A stretch of DNA of 64,000 bases from Chitinophaga sancti (GCF_034087045.1 NZ_CP139247.1:2816001-2880000), one strand, 5' to 3'; counted from the first letter of the stretch, positions 9,631 to 21,683 are shown. Translations and numbers: made by a program. The notes: a model not told the origin generated them from the letters alone.

Positions 9631-9676
9631 TTTATTAGGATAGATTGACTATCTTTTCAAAAAATACGATTGTCAA

Positions 9677-10162
9677 ATGCCTCAATTCACCTTACCCTAC
9701 TTTGGATCCATTGATTCCGACGCGCTGGAAAATAGTTATGATACAGAAATTAGGTTAGCCGGCCACGATATCAGGTTAGACCTCAACTTTGCAGATAAGC
9801 GCATCGAACTCTCCAGTTTACAAATTTTGAAGAAATATCTCGATAATATTGATGAACACTTATTAAAAACAAAAGAATTCATCGATGAAAATTATTCAGA
9901 TGAAGACGCTGAAGATGGAGTACGTTTCTATTTTGAATTTCACAAAGAAGAGTCAGAAATCGAGGAATTGGGCGTCAACGCAACAGATGATATGGACGAG
10001 CAATTATTAAAGAAGATCCATCCGATCCGGATAGTCTTTTACCCGGATAGTCACCAGTTTGCTGTATATGATTATACCTTCGGCGAAGACTTTACAAATT
10101 ATATCCTCGTTATCACGACCGACGAAGACGGTGATCTTTCATACATCACCGTAGAAAGCTAA
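9677..10162 (+). CDS. DUF2004 family protein
   Basis: A 161-residue acidic cytoplasmic protein beginning MPQFTLPYFGSIDSDALEN, the characteristic opening of DUF2004 proteins. It continues with strands such as IRLDLNFADKRIELS, a KKYLDNIDEHL helix, and ends with an ILVITTDEDG strand. No catalytic motif is visible and the family has no established function that I know of. It stands alone between the GH31 gene and a convergent HopJ-like gene. Confidence 0.75.
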   Translation: MPQFTLPYFGSIDSDALENSYDTEIRLAGHDIRLDLNFADKRIELSSLQILKKYLDNIDEHLLKTKEFIDENYSDEDAEDGVRFYFEFHKEESEIEELGVNATDDMDEQLLKKIHPIRIVFYPDSHQFAVYDYTFGEDFTNYILVITTDEDGDLSYITVES

Positions 10163-10190
10163 AAAAAAAGGGTGTCTGTCAGACACCCTC
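10160..10190 (-). terminator. Terminator of HopJ-like gene
   Basis: GGGTGTCT pairs with AGACACCC around GTC. The nine-A run on the plus side becomes a T-run on the minus strand, so it serves the minus-strand gene at 10197-10529. The A-run begins at the stop codon of the DUF2004 gene. Confidence 0.8.
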
Positions 10191-10196
10191 CCTGAT

Positions 10197-10529
10197 TTAT
10201 TTCGCTATCAGCGCCGTCCCTTCAAACGAAATCCCATCCCAGCCATGCTTCATAAACTGCCTGATATTCTGATGATCCGTAGCTTCCGGATGTTCTAATA
10301 CCGCCTGATAATGCTCTGCAAACAATAACAGCGTATCCTCCTTACTCCACCCATTCAATTTTGCAAACGCAAACACCTTTGCACTTCCCTGGTTCTGTGT
10401 CGCTTCATTATACGCTTCTCCATTCTTAAAAGCCGTAGCCTGATGTGTATAGCCCGCTTCAATAAACTCAATCACATCTTTAAACGAAATTGAATTCTCC
10501 TTTAATTTATTTAACAATTGTTCTTTCAT
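10197..10529 (-). CDS. HopJ type III effector family protein
   Basis: A 110-residue protein matching the HopJ family (PF08888) through most of its length: ISFKDVIEFIEAGYTH, TAFKNGEAYNEATQNQGSAK, VFAFAKLNGWSKEDTL, EHYQAVLEHPEATDHQNIR and KHGWDGISFEG. Despite the family name, chromosomal members in free-living bacteria are not tied to type III secretion and no such system is seen here. The role is unknown, probably cytoplasmic. A TAnnTTTG element lies five bases before the start codon. Confidence 0.85.
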   Translation of the reverse strand: MKEQLLNKLKENSISFKDVIEFIEAGYTHQATAFKNGEAYNEATQNQGSAKVFAFAKLNGWSKEDTLLLFAEHYQAVLEHPEATDHQNIRQFMKHGWDGISFEGTALIAK

Positions 10530-10534
10530 ACCCT

Positions 10535-10542
10535 CAAAAATA
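10535..10542 (-). promoter_or_regulatory. -7 promoter element of HopJ-like gene
   Basis: TATTTTTG on the minus strand fits the Bacteroidetes -7 consensus TAnnTTTG. Its last base is only five bases before the ATG. An ATTG, one mismatch from the TTTG -33 box, lies 18 bases upstream. This predicts an almost leaderless transcript. Confidence 0.5.
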
Positions 10543-10589
10543 TAAATTTCTCCAATAACTCAATCCCATCGGTAATTTAATAAAAAACT

Positions 10590-13765
<3,176 letters not shown>

Positions 13766-13848
13766 AAATGAAAAGGGGGTTATCATAAATAAATGAAACT
13801 CCTTAGAATCTCATAAACAGGAACCTCGCTCTATCAAGGTATCCGAAT

Positions 13849-13885
13849 TAAAAGAGCGTGTAACTTTTGATACACGCTCTTTTAA
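13849..13885. terminator. Bidirectional terminator after beta-galactosidase
   Basis: TAAAAGAGCGTGTA pairs with TACACGCTCTTTTA around an eight-base loop, with T-rich flanks on both sides. It can end the beta-galactosidase transcript and also faces the broken flavoprotein gene. Confidence 0.85.
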
Positions 13886-13903
13886 TTTTAATGCTGAGTC
13901 TAT

Positions 13904-14102
13904 TTACGATGTATACCTTTTTAATTGTGTAATCATTTTATCAGTCAGAGAAGCATACTTATCTTCATACTTTTTCCACAACTCATCTCTTGATGTATCC
14001 TGCCCTTCCCACAACACAGACAACGCCGTAAAAGGAGACCTTTACCTCCGTATTCGGGACCCCGCTATGCTTGAGCGTGCCCAGTAAGATTATTGCTTTC
14101 AT
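13904..14102 (-). pseudogene. Flavodoxin/NAD(P)H-dependent oxidoreductase remnant
   Basis: On the minus strand an ATG at 14102 opens a typical flavodoxin-family N-terminus (MKAIILLGTLKHSGVPNTE). After about 21 codons the frame leaves the family pattern. From about 14038 to the stop at 13904 a different frame reads SPFTALSVLWEGQ, then DELWKKYEDKYASLTDKM, like the C-terminus of the same kind of FMN oxidoreductase. The two pieces are one base out of frame, and the central 120 or more residues expected for the family are absent. An internal deletion with loss of frame is the simplest explanation. The reading of both pieces as one former gene is inference from memory of the family. Confidence 0.6.
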
Positions 14103-14196
14103 AATAAGGTGGTTACCATTCACATGTCAGATCAATATTGATCGTTAACCACTTATTAACATATTTCTTAGAAGTAAGATTTAATTTTAACGCGTT

Positions 14197-15177
14197 ATGA
14201 AATACATTCCCAACCTGATCCCTGAAAATGCGAAAATAATACCTGAATATTTCGTAAGCGGACACACAACAGATCAAACCTCTTTTGCAAAAAAGTTTTT
14301 CACTACAGCTGGTGCGGTATTCTTGTATATACTGGCATTAGGTAGTATTCCTCACCCACCATTGGCTATATTGTTCTTTATAATGGCTACAGGGCTGTTA
14401 TTGCCAGTGCACCGGTGGTTAGAGCGGAAATTACGTTTCACTTTTACATCCGTTATAAAAGCGGCAGTATATAGCTTGTTGCTGATACCTTCTTTTATAC
14501 TCATAGTAAATAATGGGGATGATATAAAAGCAGGAGATAAACCTGTAGTAGTTGAAGCGTCGGAAAAGCAACCGGCAGAAGAACAGGCGGCTTCCAAAAT
14601 GGATCCTGCTCAGGCGCAGGCGCAGCATCTGCTTATGGTGCAGGATAGCATTCGTAAAGACAGTTTGAGTAAAGACCTGGTACTATTGAATAATCCGGAG
14701 AAGATAACCAATATTTCATTCGATGAAATTGACAAACGATATGATCATGCTATCGCACTGGCCACTTCACCGGAAGAAACAGCCCAGGTAGACCGTGCTG
14801 TTGAGCAAGCCAGAATGGCAAGTGTGTCCAGACTCATGAAATCTAAAAAGTATCAGGATGCACTGAATATTCTGACCGTGCTCATGATAGACCATCCTGA
14901 CGATGCATCCATGCTGTATCAGCGTGCTTTGTGTTATGACAAGCTGGGAGATGATGAAGAGGCGGTAAAAGATTTAAAAAGAGCGATGGAATTAGGAAGT
15001 GCAGAAGCCAATACTCTACATGACAAGATCAATCCTGAAATAAAAAAAGTGACGGGATATGTGACGAGGTGTTGTGATGGGAGTACCTCTTATTCTACAG
15101 GGCGGGGCACCTGTTCGCACCACGGTGGTGTATGTGGAAGGGAACCTGAATATGAAACATCCAGAAAATATGAATAG
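14197..15177 (+). CDS. Membrane protein with TPR and C-terminal DUF3761
   Basis: A 326-residue protein with three hydrophobic segments near residues 33-50, 52-70 and 87-108. A charged linker follows, then TPR-like helices (QDALNILTVLMIDHPDDAS, MLYQRALCYDKLGDDEEAV). The last 40 residues carry a Cys/His-rich module, RCCDGSTSYSTGRGTCSHHGG, like DUF3761 domains. The soluble part probably faces the periplasm, where the cysteines could form disulphides. The next gene starts within or next to this stop codon, suggesting a two-gene operon. Function unknown; the combination of TPR and DUF3761 in one membrane protein is unusual. Confidence 0.7.
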   Translation: MKYIPNLIPENAKIIPEYFVSGHTTDQTSFAKKFFTTAGAVFLYILALGSIPHPPLAILFFIMATGLLLPVHRWLERKLRFTFTSVIKAAVYSLLLIPSFILIVNNGDDIKAGDKPVVVEASEKQPAEEQAASKMDPAQAQAQHLLMVQDSIRKDSLSKDLVLLNNPEKITNISFDEIDKRYDHAIALATSPEETAQVDRAVEQARMASVSRLMKSKKYQDALNILTVLMIDHPDDASMLYQRALCYDKLGDDEEAVKDLKRAMELGSAEANTLHDKINPEIKKVTGYVTRCCDGSTSYSTGRGTCSHHGGVCGREPEYETSRKYE

Positions 15178-15178
15178 C

Positions 15179-15676
15179 ATGACGACACAACCTCCTTATC
15201 AGAAAGTACCGTTAGTAAATAAAAGTTTTTTTCAAAACCTGTTTAAGCAGGAGCCGGATGAGAATGCTATCATAGCGGTGAATAATTTACTGGCAACTAC
15301 ACCGATGGAGCAGATCAATAGAGCGATGATTTTGAAAATTGGTGTGGAGTATAAGGTAGATATCAACAAAATGTTTCCATTGAATATGCAGGAGTTTTAT
15401 GCCGCATATCTGAACTTCATTTTGAGGAAACATCAGGTAGGGTATGAGGACGATGATAGCCTACAGCATTTGCAGGAGATATTAGGATTGAGCAATGAGA
15501 AAGTACAGGAACTGCATGAGCGGGTGGGGAAGATATGGTATGAGAAGGCGTTGAAGAAATGTGTGAAGAATGGGGTGTTTTCTCATGGAGAGGAAAAGGC
15601 GATGGCTAACTATGCACGGAATTTAAGGTTGCCTGAAAAGATTACGAGTACAGTACGTGCGGAGGTAGGGGTTTAA
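15179..15676 (+). CDS. Hypothetical all-helical protein
   Basis: A 165-residue protein predicted to be entirely alpha-helical and soluble. The start at 15179, one base after the preceding stop, gives no overlap. In-frame ATGs at 15152 and 15170 are alternatives that would overlap the upstream gene by up to 26 bases. The second half (LQEILGLSNEKVQELHERVG, then YEKALKKCVKNGVFSHGEEK) resembles TerB-like or calcium-binding-type helical domains in rhythm, but no firm family match is seen. It is co-transcribed with the TPR/DUF3761 protein. Confidence 0.6.
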   Translation: MTTQPPYQKVPLVNKSFFQNLFKQEPDENAIIAVNNLLATTPMEQINRAMILKIGVEYKVDINKMFPLNMQEFYAAYLNFILRKHQVGYEDDDSLQHLQEILGLSNEKVQELHERVGKIWYEKALKKCVKNGVFSHGEEKAMANYARNLRLPEKITSTVRAEVGV

Positions 15677-15769
15677 TAAAGATATGGGTAAGACTTTTGT
15701 TACCGTTGGTAACGGAAGTAAATACCTTGCTCTCTGAATAGTTATTTCATGCCCTTAAATGGGCCTTCC

Positions 15770-15800
15770 TTTGTTTTATTATATTTATTGCCTATTTTTC
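15770..15800 (+). promoter_or_regulatory. Promoter of S9 peptidase gene
   Basis: TTTG at 15770-15773 and TATTTTTC at 15793-15800 are 19 bases apart, matching the Bacteroidetes -33/-7 promoter (TTTG, 19-21 bases, TAnnTTTG) with one mismatch. The predicted transcript starts about 25 bases before the ATG at 15830. Confidence 0.6.
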
Positions 15801-15829
15801 ATAAGCACAACACACAACCAAAATCGCTT

Positions 15830-17965
15830 ATGAAACTTAAAACGGCCATCCAGACGATCCTTTGTTTGACTGCTATCCATGCAGGTTTTGCCCAAAAGAA
15901 ACCCATCGCAGTCACTGACATGCTCCGGATAAAACGAGCATCGGAGGTGAAGTTAAGCCCTGATGGAAAACATGCTGTATACACAGTGACCAGCATTATT
16001 CCTGATACGGCAAAGAAGAAGGATTACACTTATCTGAAACAGGTGTACATTTCCGACCTTGCCGGCAAGGCACAATTGCTGGACACAGGGGCTACTTCTT
16101 CGCCGGCCTATAGCCCTTCAGGTAACATGATTGCCTTTGTAAAAGCAGTCAAAGGTAAACCACAAATTTTTCTTTACACCACTGCCAATGGCAAGATACG
16201 TCAGTTGACGGATTTTGTATATGGTGCAGGTGCCCCGGTTTGGAGTCCTGATGGCAGGCAGCTGGTATTTACAACTGAAATCTCCCTACAGGAATTAGTT
16301 AATGATAAAGTCTTAAACCCAGGCCGAATGGTGCCTTCCTGGAATGATGGGGCACCTGGTTTTGCTCATAACGAAGATTTATTAACAGATACCACCAACC
16401 CTAACCCCGATGGCGACCTTCGTGCAGTCAGGGCGTATCTGTATGATAATGCCAAAGATAAAAAAGCGAAAGTCATCACCCATTCTAAATTTCAGGGCGA
16501 GACCGCTGTCGATCCGGAAGTGCATCTGTCGCATATCTTTATCATAGATACAACTGCAGGTGCTACACCAAGAGAATTGACGCATGGATTTTTCTCTTAC
16601 GAAAATCCTGCTTTTGCAGGAAATGACAAGATAGTGGTATCTGCTAATATGCAAGCCCATCAACATCCGGATGATATGAAGGAGGTGGAGATCTATTCTG
16701 TAGGTACAGATGGCAATAACCTGACGCAGTTATTACATGCACAGGATTCTTCCTATTTTTTAGAAGCAGTATCTCCTTCCGGAAAATGGCTGGTGTTTCA
16801 GCGCACTACTGAAAAGAAAGTAGATATAGGGGAGATGTGGATTTGCCCGTTAGCTACCTTAGCAGCTCCTGTACGTATTCCACTGGATCGTTTAAAAGGA
16901 AAGACAAAGTTCTCTGCAGATGAGAAGACGATCTACTTTACGGCTCTCAATAATGGTGGAACCAGTTTATACAAAGCAGATGTGAAAACCGGGAAGGTCA
17001 CGAAGCTCACTACAGAAGATGAAGGAATCCTTGAATTTGACATCAGCGGCAATCAACTGATTTTCTCAAAGACATGGATCATGGACCCTTCAGAAGTTTT
17101 CATCTCCGATCTGAATGGAAAATCTCAGAAAGCGATTACGGAACTCAATACAGGTTGGCTGAGTGAGCGGGAATTGTCTATTCCTCAAAAATTCACTTTT
17201 ACCAACAATCTTGGTTTGACTGTGGAATACTGGGTAATGAAGCCTGTGAATTTTGATCCTCAAAAGAAATACCCGGTACTATTAGATATGCATGGAGGGC
17301 CTTCAGCCATGTGGGGACCTGGTGAAGCGAGTATGTGGCATGAGTTCCAGTTTTTCTGCGGCAAAGGATTTGGCGTAGTCTATTGCAATCCGAGAGGTTC
17401 TGGCGGCTATGGCAATGAATTCATCAGGGCGAATTACCGTGACTGGGGTGTAGGGCCATCCAGCGATGTACTGACGGCCCTTACAAAAGCAGAGGCACAG
17501 GGATGGATAGATACGACAAAACGTTTCCTCAGTGGTGGGTCTTATGCTGGTTACCTTACTGCGTGGATAGTAGGGCATGATCATCGGTTCAGAGCAGCAA
17601 GTTGTCAACGTGGGGTGTATGATTTTAAGACCTTTTTTGGAGAGGGAAATGCGGGGAAGATGCTGGAGAATTACTTTGGCGGGTTCCCATATGTGGATAG
17701 TGTGAAAGCGGTGCTGGAAGAACAATCCCCCATCAACTATGTAAAGAATATTACAACGCCTTTACTCATCTTCCATGGGGAGAATGATTTGAGAACAGGG
17801 GTATCGCAGAGTGAAATGTTATTTAAAAGTATGAATACATTAGGTAAGCAGGTGGAGTATGTACGGCATCCGGGGGCAAGTCATGAGTTGGTGAGGAGTG
17901 GGGATAACCGGCAAAGAATAGATCAGATGTTAAGGACGTATGAGTTCTTTAGTAGATTTTTATAA
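15830..17965 (+). CDS. Secreted S9 family peptidase
   Basis: The start at 15830 gives a signal peptide (MKLKTAIQTILCLTAIHAGF followed by AQ); the longer frame upstream runs across the promoter. The 711-residue protein has an N-terminal beta-propeller with WD40-like repeats (SPAYSPSGNMIAFV, PVWSPDGRQLVF) and a C-terminal alpha/beta-hydrolase. The catalytic triad is Ser571 in GGSYAGY, Asp653 in HGENDLRTG and His685 in GASHELV, as in prolyl oligopeptidase/acylaminoacyl peptidases. It probably trims peptides in the periplasm. No operon partner is apparent. A perfect 17-bp hairpin follows the stop. Confidence 0.9.
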   Translation: MKLKTAIQTILCLTAIHAGFAQKKPIAVTDMLRIKRASEVKLSPDGKHAVYTVTSIIPDTAKKKDYTYLKQVYISDLAGKAQLLDTGATSSPAYSPSGNMIAFVKAVKGKPQIFLYTTANGKIRQLTDFVYGAGAPVWSPDGRQLVFTTEISLQELVNDKVLNPGRMVPSWNDGAPGFAHNEDLLTDTTNPNPDGDLRAVRAYLYDNAKDKKAKVITHSKFQGETAVDPEVHLSHIFIIDTTAGATPRELTHGFFSYENPAFAGNDKIVVSANMQAHQHPDDMKEVEIYSVGTDGNNLTQLLHAQDSSYFLEAVSPSGKWLVFQRTTEKKVDIGEMWICPLATLAAPVRIPLDRLKGKTKFSADEKTIYFTALNNGGTSLYKADVKTGKVTKLTTEDEGILEFDISGNQLIFSKTWIMDPSEVFISDLNGKSQKAITELNTGWLSERELSIPQKFTFTNNLGLTVEYWVMKPVNFDPQKKYPVLLDMHGGPSAMWGPGEASMWHEFQFFCGKGFGVVYCNPRGSGGYGNEFIRANYRDWGVGPSSDVLTALTKAEAQGWIDTTKRFLSGGSYAGYLTAWIVGHDHRFRAASCQRGVYDFKTFFGEGNAGKMLENYFGGFPYVDSVKAVLEEQSPINYVKNITTPLLIFHGENDLRTGVSQSEMLFKSMNTLGKQVEYVRHPGASHELVRSGDNRQRIDQMLRTYEFFSRFL

Positions 17966-17970
17966 TCATA

Positions 17971-18007
17971 ATATGAATTACGAACGCACTGCGTTCGTAA
18001 TTCATAT
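17971..18007. repeat. Perfect 17-bp hairpin after S9 peptidase
   Basis: ATATGAATTACGAACGC and its exact complement are separated only by ACT. There is no downstream T-run, so it is not a classic terminator, though it could act as one or as an mRNA-stabilising 3' hairpin. No second copy was noticed in the window. Confidence 0.6.
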
Positions 18008-18118
18008 TTATATAGCACATTTTTTGCAACAAATATATGACCTCTTAAACAGCAAAGCCATCCATTCATCTCCACCGGAAAAACAAGCATCAACTTTAAT
18101 CAGAAAATCTGATCAGAC

Positions 18119-18499
18119 ATGAATAACGAACCTAGAAAAGGTAATCCCACAGACCATCTCGCCAATGAACGTACCTTACTTGCCTGGGTACGAACTGGCA
18201 TCGGCATCATGGCATTCGGATTTGTCGTAGTGAAATTCTCCCTGTTCGTAAAACAGATCAGTCTGGCCTTAGGCAAACCAAACACCATACATCAGTATGG
18301 ATATTCCGCTCCCATAGGGATCTTAATGGTCATTACCGGGGCGCTCAGTTTATTATTATCCTTACTCAGGTACAAAAGAACAGAAAGACAGATCAGCACC
18401 AACAGTTATCAACATTCATCTACATTTTTATACGTTCTGGTTTTGACATTGATGATCGCCAGCATCTTCCTGATAGCTTATTTAATAGAAAGCATGTGA
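18119..18499 (+). CDS. DUF202 (YidH-like) inner-membrane protein
   Basis: A 126-residue protein with the hallmark DUF202 opening DHLANERTLLAWVRTGIGIM. It has three transmembrane segments, about residues 28-45, 62-82 and 101-122. Family members are small inner-membrane proteins of unknown function found in many bacteria. It is separated from the upstream peptidase by 150 bases holding the perfect hairpin and converges on the siderophore-receptor gene. Confidence 0.85.
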   Translation: MNNEPRKGNPTDHLANERTLLAWVRTGIGIMAFGFVVVKFSLFVKQISLALGKPNTIHQYGYSAPIGILMVITGALSLLLSLLRYKRTERQISTNSYQHSSTFLYVLVLTLMIASIFLIAYLIESM

Positions 18500-18523
18500 T
18501 AATCATTGTCTGGTACCCCCCCA

Positions 18524-18557
18524 AATAAAAAAGGCCGCCAAAACCGGCAGCCTTTCC
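18524..18557 (-). terminator. Terminator of TonB receptor gene
   Basis: On the minus strand AAAGGCTGCCGG and GGCGGCCTTTTTT form a GC-rich hairpin with an imperfect stem followed by a T-run, about 20 bases past the receptor stop. Confidence 0.7.
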
Positions 18558-18577
18558 TATCGAAAATATCTAAACAC

Positions 18578-21010
18578 TTAAAACTTATACGCAAAACTTG
18601 CTGCCAATCTCCTCGGCATCTGCTTCTCCAAAGTAGTCCATCCAGTGAAATACTCTTTATTCGCCACATTGTCCACCTTCAATGCCAGCCGATACTTCGC
18701 CGCATTATAGAACACGGTTGCATTCAGCACAGTATAAGCAGGCAGCGTAAATCTACCAGTTCTGCTATCATTCGTAATTACATTATCACTCGCATAGTTA
18801 CCTCCAAAACCAGCTCCTAATCCTTTCAGATCTCCCTTCACAAAAGTATAACTCGCCCACAGGTTCACCAGTGTATTCGGACCCGCAGATACCGGCCTTC
18901 TTCCTTCCTGGTAATAATACGCTTTCGTCATCTTACTATCATTATAGCTATAACCTGTAATAATGTTCAACCCCGGTACCGGATTCGCCGCCAGTTCCAG
19001 CTCTACACCCTTACTTGCCTGTGTACCATTTTGTACAGTTACATTATACGCGGAGTCCTGATACGTCACTGTCTGTGAAAGACTCGTATTGCTTACCTTA
19101 ATATCATAGTAGCTCGCTGTAAAACCAAGTTTGTGATCCAGTACATCCAGTTTCACACCACCTTCCCACTGATTCGCCTGCTGTGGTTTCAACACATCAG
19201 GATAACCCGGAATACCATAGTTATTAACTGATGCTACGTTTTTGAAACCATTCATATAGTTAGCAAATACACTCACCCGCTCTTTCACTACCTGATACAC
19301 GATACCAAATTTAGGAGATACCGCTGTCTGACCATATTTACCGGTAGTTGTACTGGTTAAATAGTTCGTGCTTCCTTTGCTTTCAAAACGGTCTACACGT
19401 ACACTCGCCATTACCAGCAACGCATCTGTGATGTTGAACACATCAGACACATATGCACTATACACCTGTGAACTGTTGCCATTTTTTGAACCGGTACTAC
19501 CTGCAATCTTTGCATCCACTGCCGCCCTGCTCAGTGTGCCATAGCTTGCATCTTTAGGGTTGGTAACATCTACGATATCAAATCTTGGAGATGCACTATT
19601 GTTATTAGTCGTACTCTGATCATTAAAGTCCAGACCCAATACCACACGATTACGCATTTTGCCAATCCTGAAATCACCAATAAAGTTCTGCTGAATATCA
19701 GTCGTCAACGTAGTAGAGTTCTGGTAGTAAGCATAACGGCTGGCCAGTGAATCACTTGGTGCAACAGCTCCTGCATCCAGGAACATTATGTAAGAATAAT
19801 ACCCATCACTCTTACGGGAACTTCTTGACAAATTCGTCTGTGAAGTCCAGCTATTAGAGATCTTATAATTCGCCTGACCATAGAAATTTACAGTAGGGTT
19901 CTTATAGGTCAGATCATTACTGGTATAAGATTTATTGAAATTCATATGCAGTTGCTCCGGCGTTCTCGCTATCAGCTGACGGCTACGGTTCAGGAACAAC
20001 ATCATGGTATTTGTCGCCTCGCTATTATAAATTTCCGCATTGAGCAGGAATGACAAACGATCATTCGCTTTAAATGCCAGGCTTGGCGCAATAAAGAAAG
20101 ACTTCTTAAAACCCGCATCCTGGAAACTACCTTCTGTATGATAAGCAGCATTCAAACGCAATATGGCAGATTTATCATCATTCAGCGGCGCATTTACATC
20201 AGCAGTAAAACGGCTCAGGCCAAAACCACCAATGGTATAACCAACCTCACCACCAAAATGATCATAAGGACGCTTTGTTACAATATTCAACAAACCACCA
20301 AAAGAAATATAGCTGCTACCAAACAAAGTACTGCTTGGGCCTTTGATCACTTCAATTCTTTCCACATTCGCAGGATCAATGCCACCATTTGTCAAACCTG
20401 GTACACCATTGATCATCGTAGGCTGTACTGCAAAACCCCTGATTGAGAAGTAACCCGCGCCATCACTCGGACGACCGGTAGATGACCATAATTTAGTCAG
20501 ACCCGGCGTGTTCTTCAACGCATCGTCGAAGTTGGTGATCACCTGCTCTTTCAACAATTCTTTAGAAATTGAACTATATACCTGTGGATTTTCCAGGTTC
20601 TTTATCGGCAACCGCGCTACCTGGTCAGACTCCTTTTTACCAAACTTCGCACGGCCGGTAGCAATTTCTACCTCCTGCAGCTGGGTATCAGAAACCTCCA
20701 GGGTCATTGTTACCTGTGCGGTAGCATCAGAAGATACGGTCACCGTTTCCTCCTTCGTACTGTAACCTACCAGTCTTACCTGTAGGGTATAAGTACCCGG
20801 CTTTACATTGTTCAGTACAAAAGTACCGTCATCTTCAGTAATGGTAGATTTTTTGGTACCTTTTAACACTACCGTCACCAGACCTGCTGGCTTACCGTCG
20901 GTGGTAACAATTTTCCCTTTAATGGTACCATTTCCATCTAAATCATTGGCGGACAATACGCCGGTACATAGTATCAGTAATGCTGAAATAAGTAATAGAA
21001 TAGATCTCAT
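18578..21010 (-). CDS. TonB-dependent siderophore receptor
   Basis: An 810-residue outer-membrane receptor. After the signal peptide (MRSILLLISALLILCTGVLS) comes a carboxypeptidase-regulatory-like domain (GKIVTTDGKPAGLVTVVLKG). The plug domain follows (DALKNTPGLTKLW, FSIRGFAVQPTMINGV, NVERIEVIKGPSSTLFGSS), then a 22-strand-type barrel ending in the Phe-terminated strand ASFAYKF. The plug sequence fits FhuA/FecA-like ferric-siderophore receptors, which take up iron chelates with energy from TonB. A perfect palindrome overlaps a -7-like element upstream. No SusD partner lies next to it, consistent with a siderophore rather than a glycan receptor. The exact ligand is unknown. Confidence 0.9.
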   Translation of the reverse strand: MRSILLLISALLILCTGVLSANDLDGNGTIKGKIVTTDGKPAGLVTVVLKGTKKSTITEDDGTFVLNNVKPGTYTLQVRLVGYSTKEETVTVSSDATAQVTMTLEVSDTQLQEVEIATGRAKFGKKESDQVARLPIKNLENPQVYSSISKELLKEQVITNFDDALKNTPGLTKLWSSTGRPSDGAGYFSIRGFAVQPTMINGVPGLTNGGIDPANVERIEVIKGPSSTLFGSSYISFGGLLNIVTKRPYDHFGGEVGYTIGGFGLSRFTADVNAPLNDDKSAILRLNAAYHTEGSFQDAGFKKSFFIAPSLAFKANDRLSFLLNAEIYNSEATNTMMLFLNRSRQLIARTPEQLHMNFNKSYTSNDLTYKNPTVNFYGQANYKISNSWTSQTNLSRSSRKSDGYYSYIMFLDAGAVAPSDSLASRYAYYQNSTTLTTDIQQNFIGDFRIGKMRNRVVLGLDFNDQSTTNNNSASPRFDIVDVTNPKDASYGTLSRAAVDAKIAGSTGSKNGNSSQVYSAYVSDVFNITDALLVMASVRVDRFESKGSTNYLTSTTTGKYGQTAVSPKFGIVYQVVKERVSVFANYMNGFKNVASVNNYGIPGYPDVLKPQQANQWEGGVKLDVLDHKLGFTASYYDIKVSNTSLSQTVTYQDSAYNVTVQNGTQASKGVELELAANPVPGLNIITGYSYNDSKMTKAYYYQEGRRPVSAGPNTLVNLWASYTFVKGDLKGLGAGFGGNYASDNVITNDSRTGRFTLPAYTVLNATVFYNAAKYRLALKVDNVANKEYFTGWTTLEKQMPRRLAASFAYKF

Positions 21011-21034
21011 CGCTATATAAGTTTGCGCCGCAAA

Positions 21035-21048
21035 GGTGAATATTCACC
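21035..21048. promoter_or_regulatory. Palindrome at TonB receptor promoter
   Basis: GGTGAATATTCACC is a perfect 14-bp dyad. On the minus strand its right half runs into CACCTTTG, which resembles a -7 box, 23 bases before the receptor ATG. A repressor bound here would block transcription. It does not look like a classical Fur box. Confidence 0.4.
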
Positions 21049-21296
21049 GCTAACATAATTTTAACATTTGGGAATTATGTTTACGCTATCCGGAAAAATT
21101 TGCCCTAAACCCATCCAGAAAAAACAGAAAATACCCATTTTTGGACCCGTTCAGAATCTTTTAAGGACTTTTTAATAAACACCGTGTAACCACCTGCGGT
21201 ACTGTGTTCCCTGATCCCAACCCTCATTTCTCACTTACCACTCATCCCAGCCAGCTTTGCATGTATTATTTAACTTCTCTATTTTTGGTTTGGATG

Positions 21297-21683
21297 ATGA
21301 AGCTATTCATAAGATTTTTATTCTCGCTCTGTATCCTGCTCACCGGGTATAGTCACCTGAAGGCCACTACGCCTCGGGACCATGTCTCGACGTCGTCGGA
21401 CAGGATGCTCATATTCATGGAGCAGGGAGATGATATGTTGAATATCCGCAATCACCCACGCAGCTTTGAGCGGTTAAATTTAAAGTTCACCGAGACCAAT
21501 AATGAGGATGATACCGATGAAATGACAGCTTTCAAAAAGCACCTCACCATCGGCAATAACTTTACCACTGTTTTCTCCCCACCCGCTGCTGACACCCCCC
21601 ACCCGTATTTTCTTTCCAACTCATATCCCTTAGAGAGTACTGCCCAAAGTCTTTATATAAGATACGGCGTGCTACGCATCTGA
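21297..21683 (+). CDS. Small secreted protein of unknown function
   Basis: A protein of about 128 residues with a signal peptide (MKLFIRFLFSLCILLTGYSH). The start at 21297 was chosen over 21294 and the far-upstream 21204 because it places the hydrophobic core correctly. The mature part is Asn/Thr/Asp-rich (ETNNEDDTDEM) and ends in SLYIRYGVLRI, an aromatic C-terminal strand. I do not recognise a characterised family. It lies 117 bases upstream of the RND efflux operon, on the same strand, and might be co-transcribed with it. Confidence 0.55.
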   Translation: MKLFIRFLFSLCILLTGYSHLKATTPRDHVSTSSDRMLIFMEQGDDMLNIRNHPRSFERLNLKFTETNNEDDTDEMTAFKKHLTIGNNFTTVFSPPAADTPHPYFLSNSYPLESTAQSLYIRYGVLRI

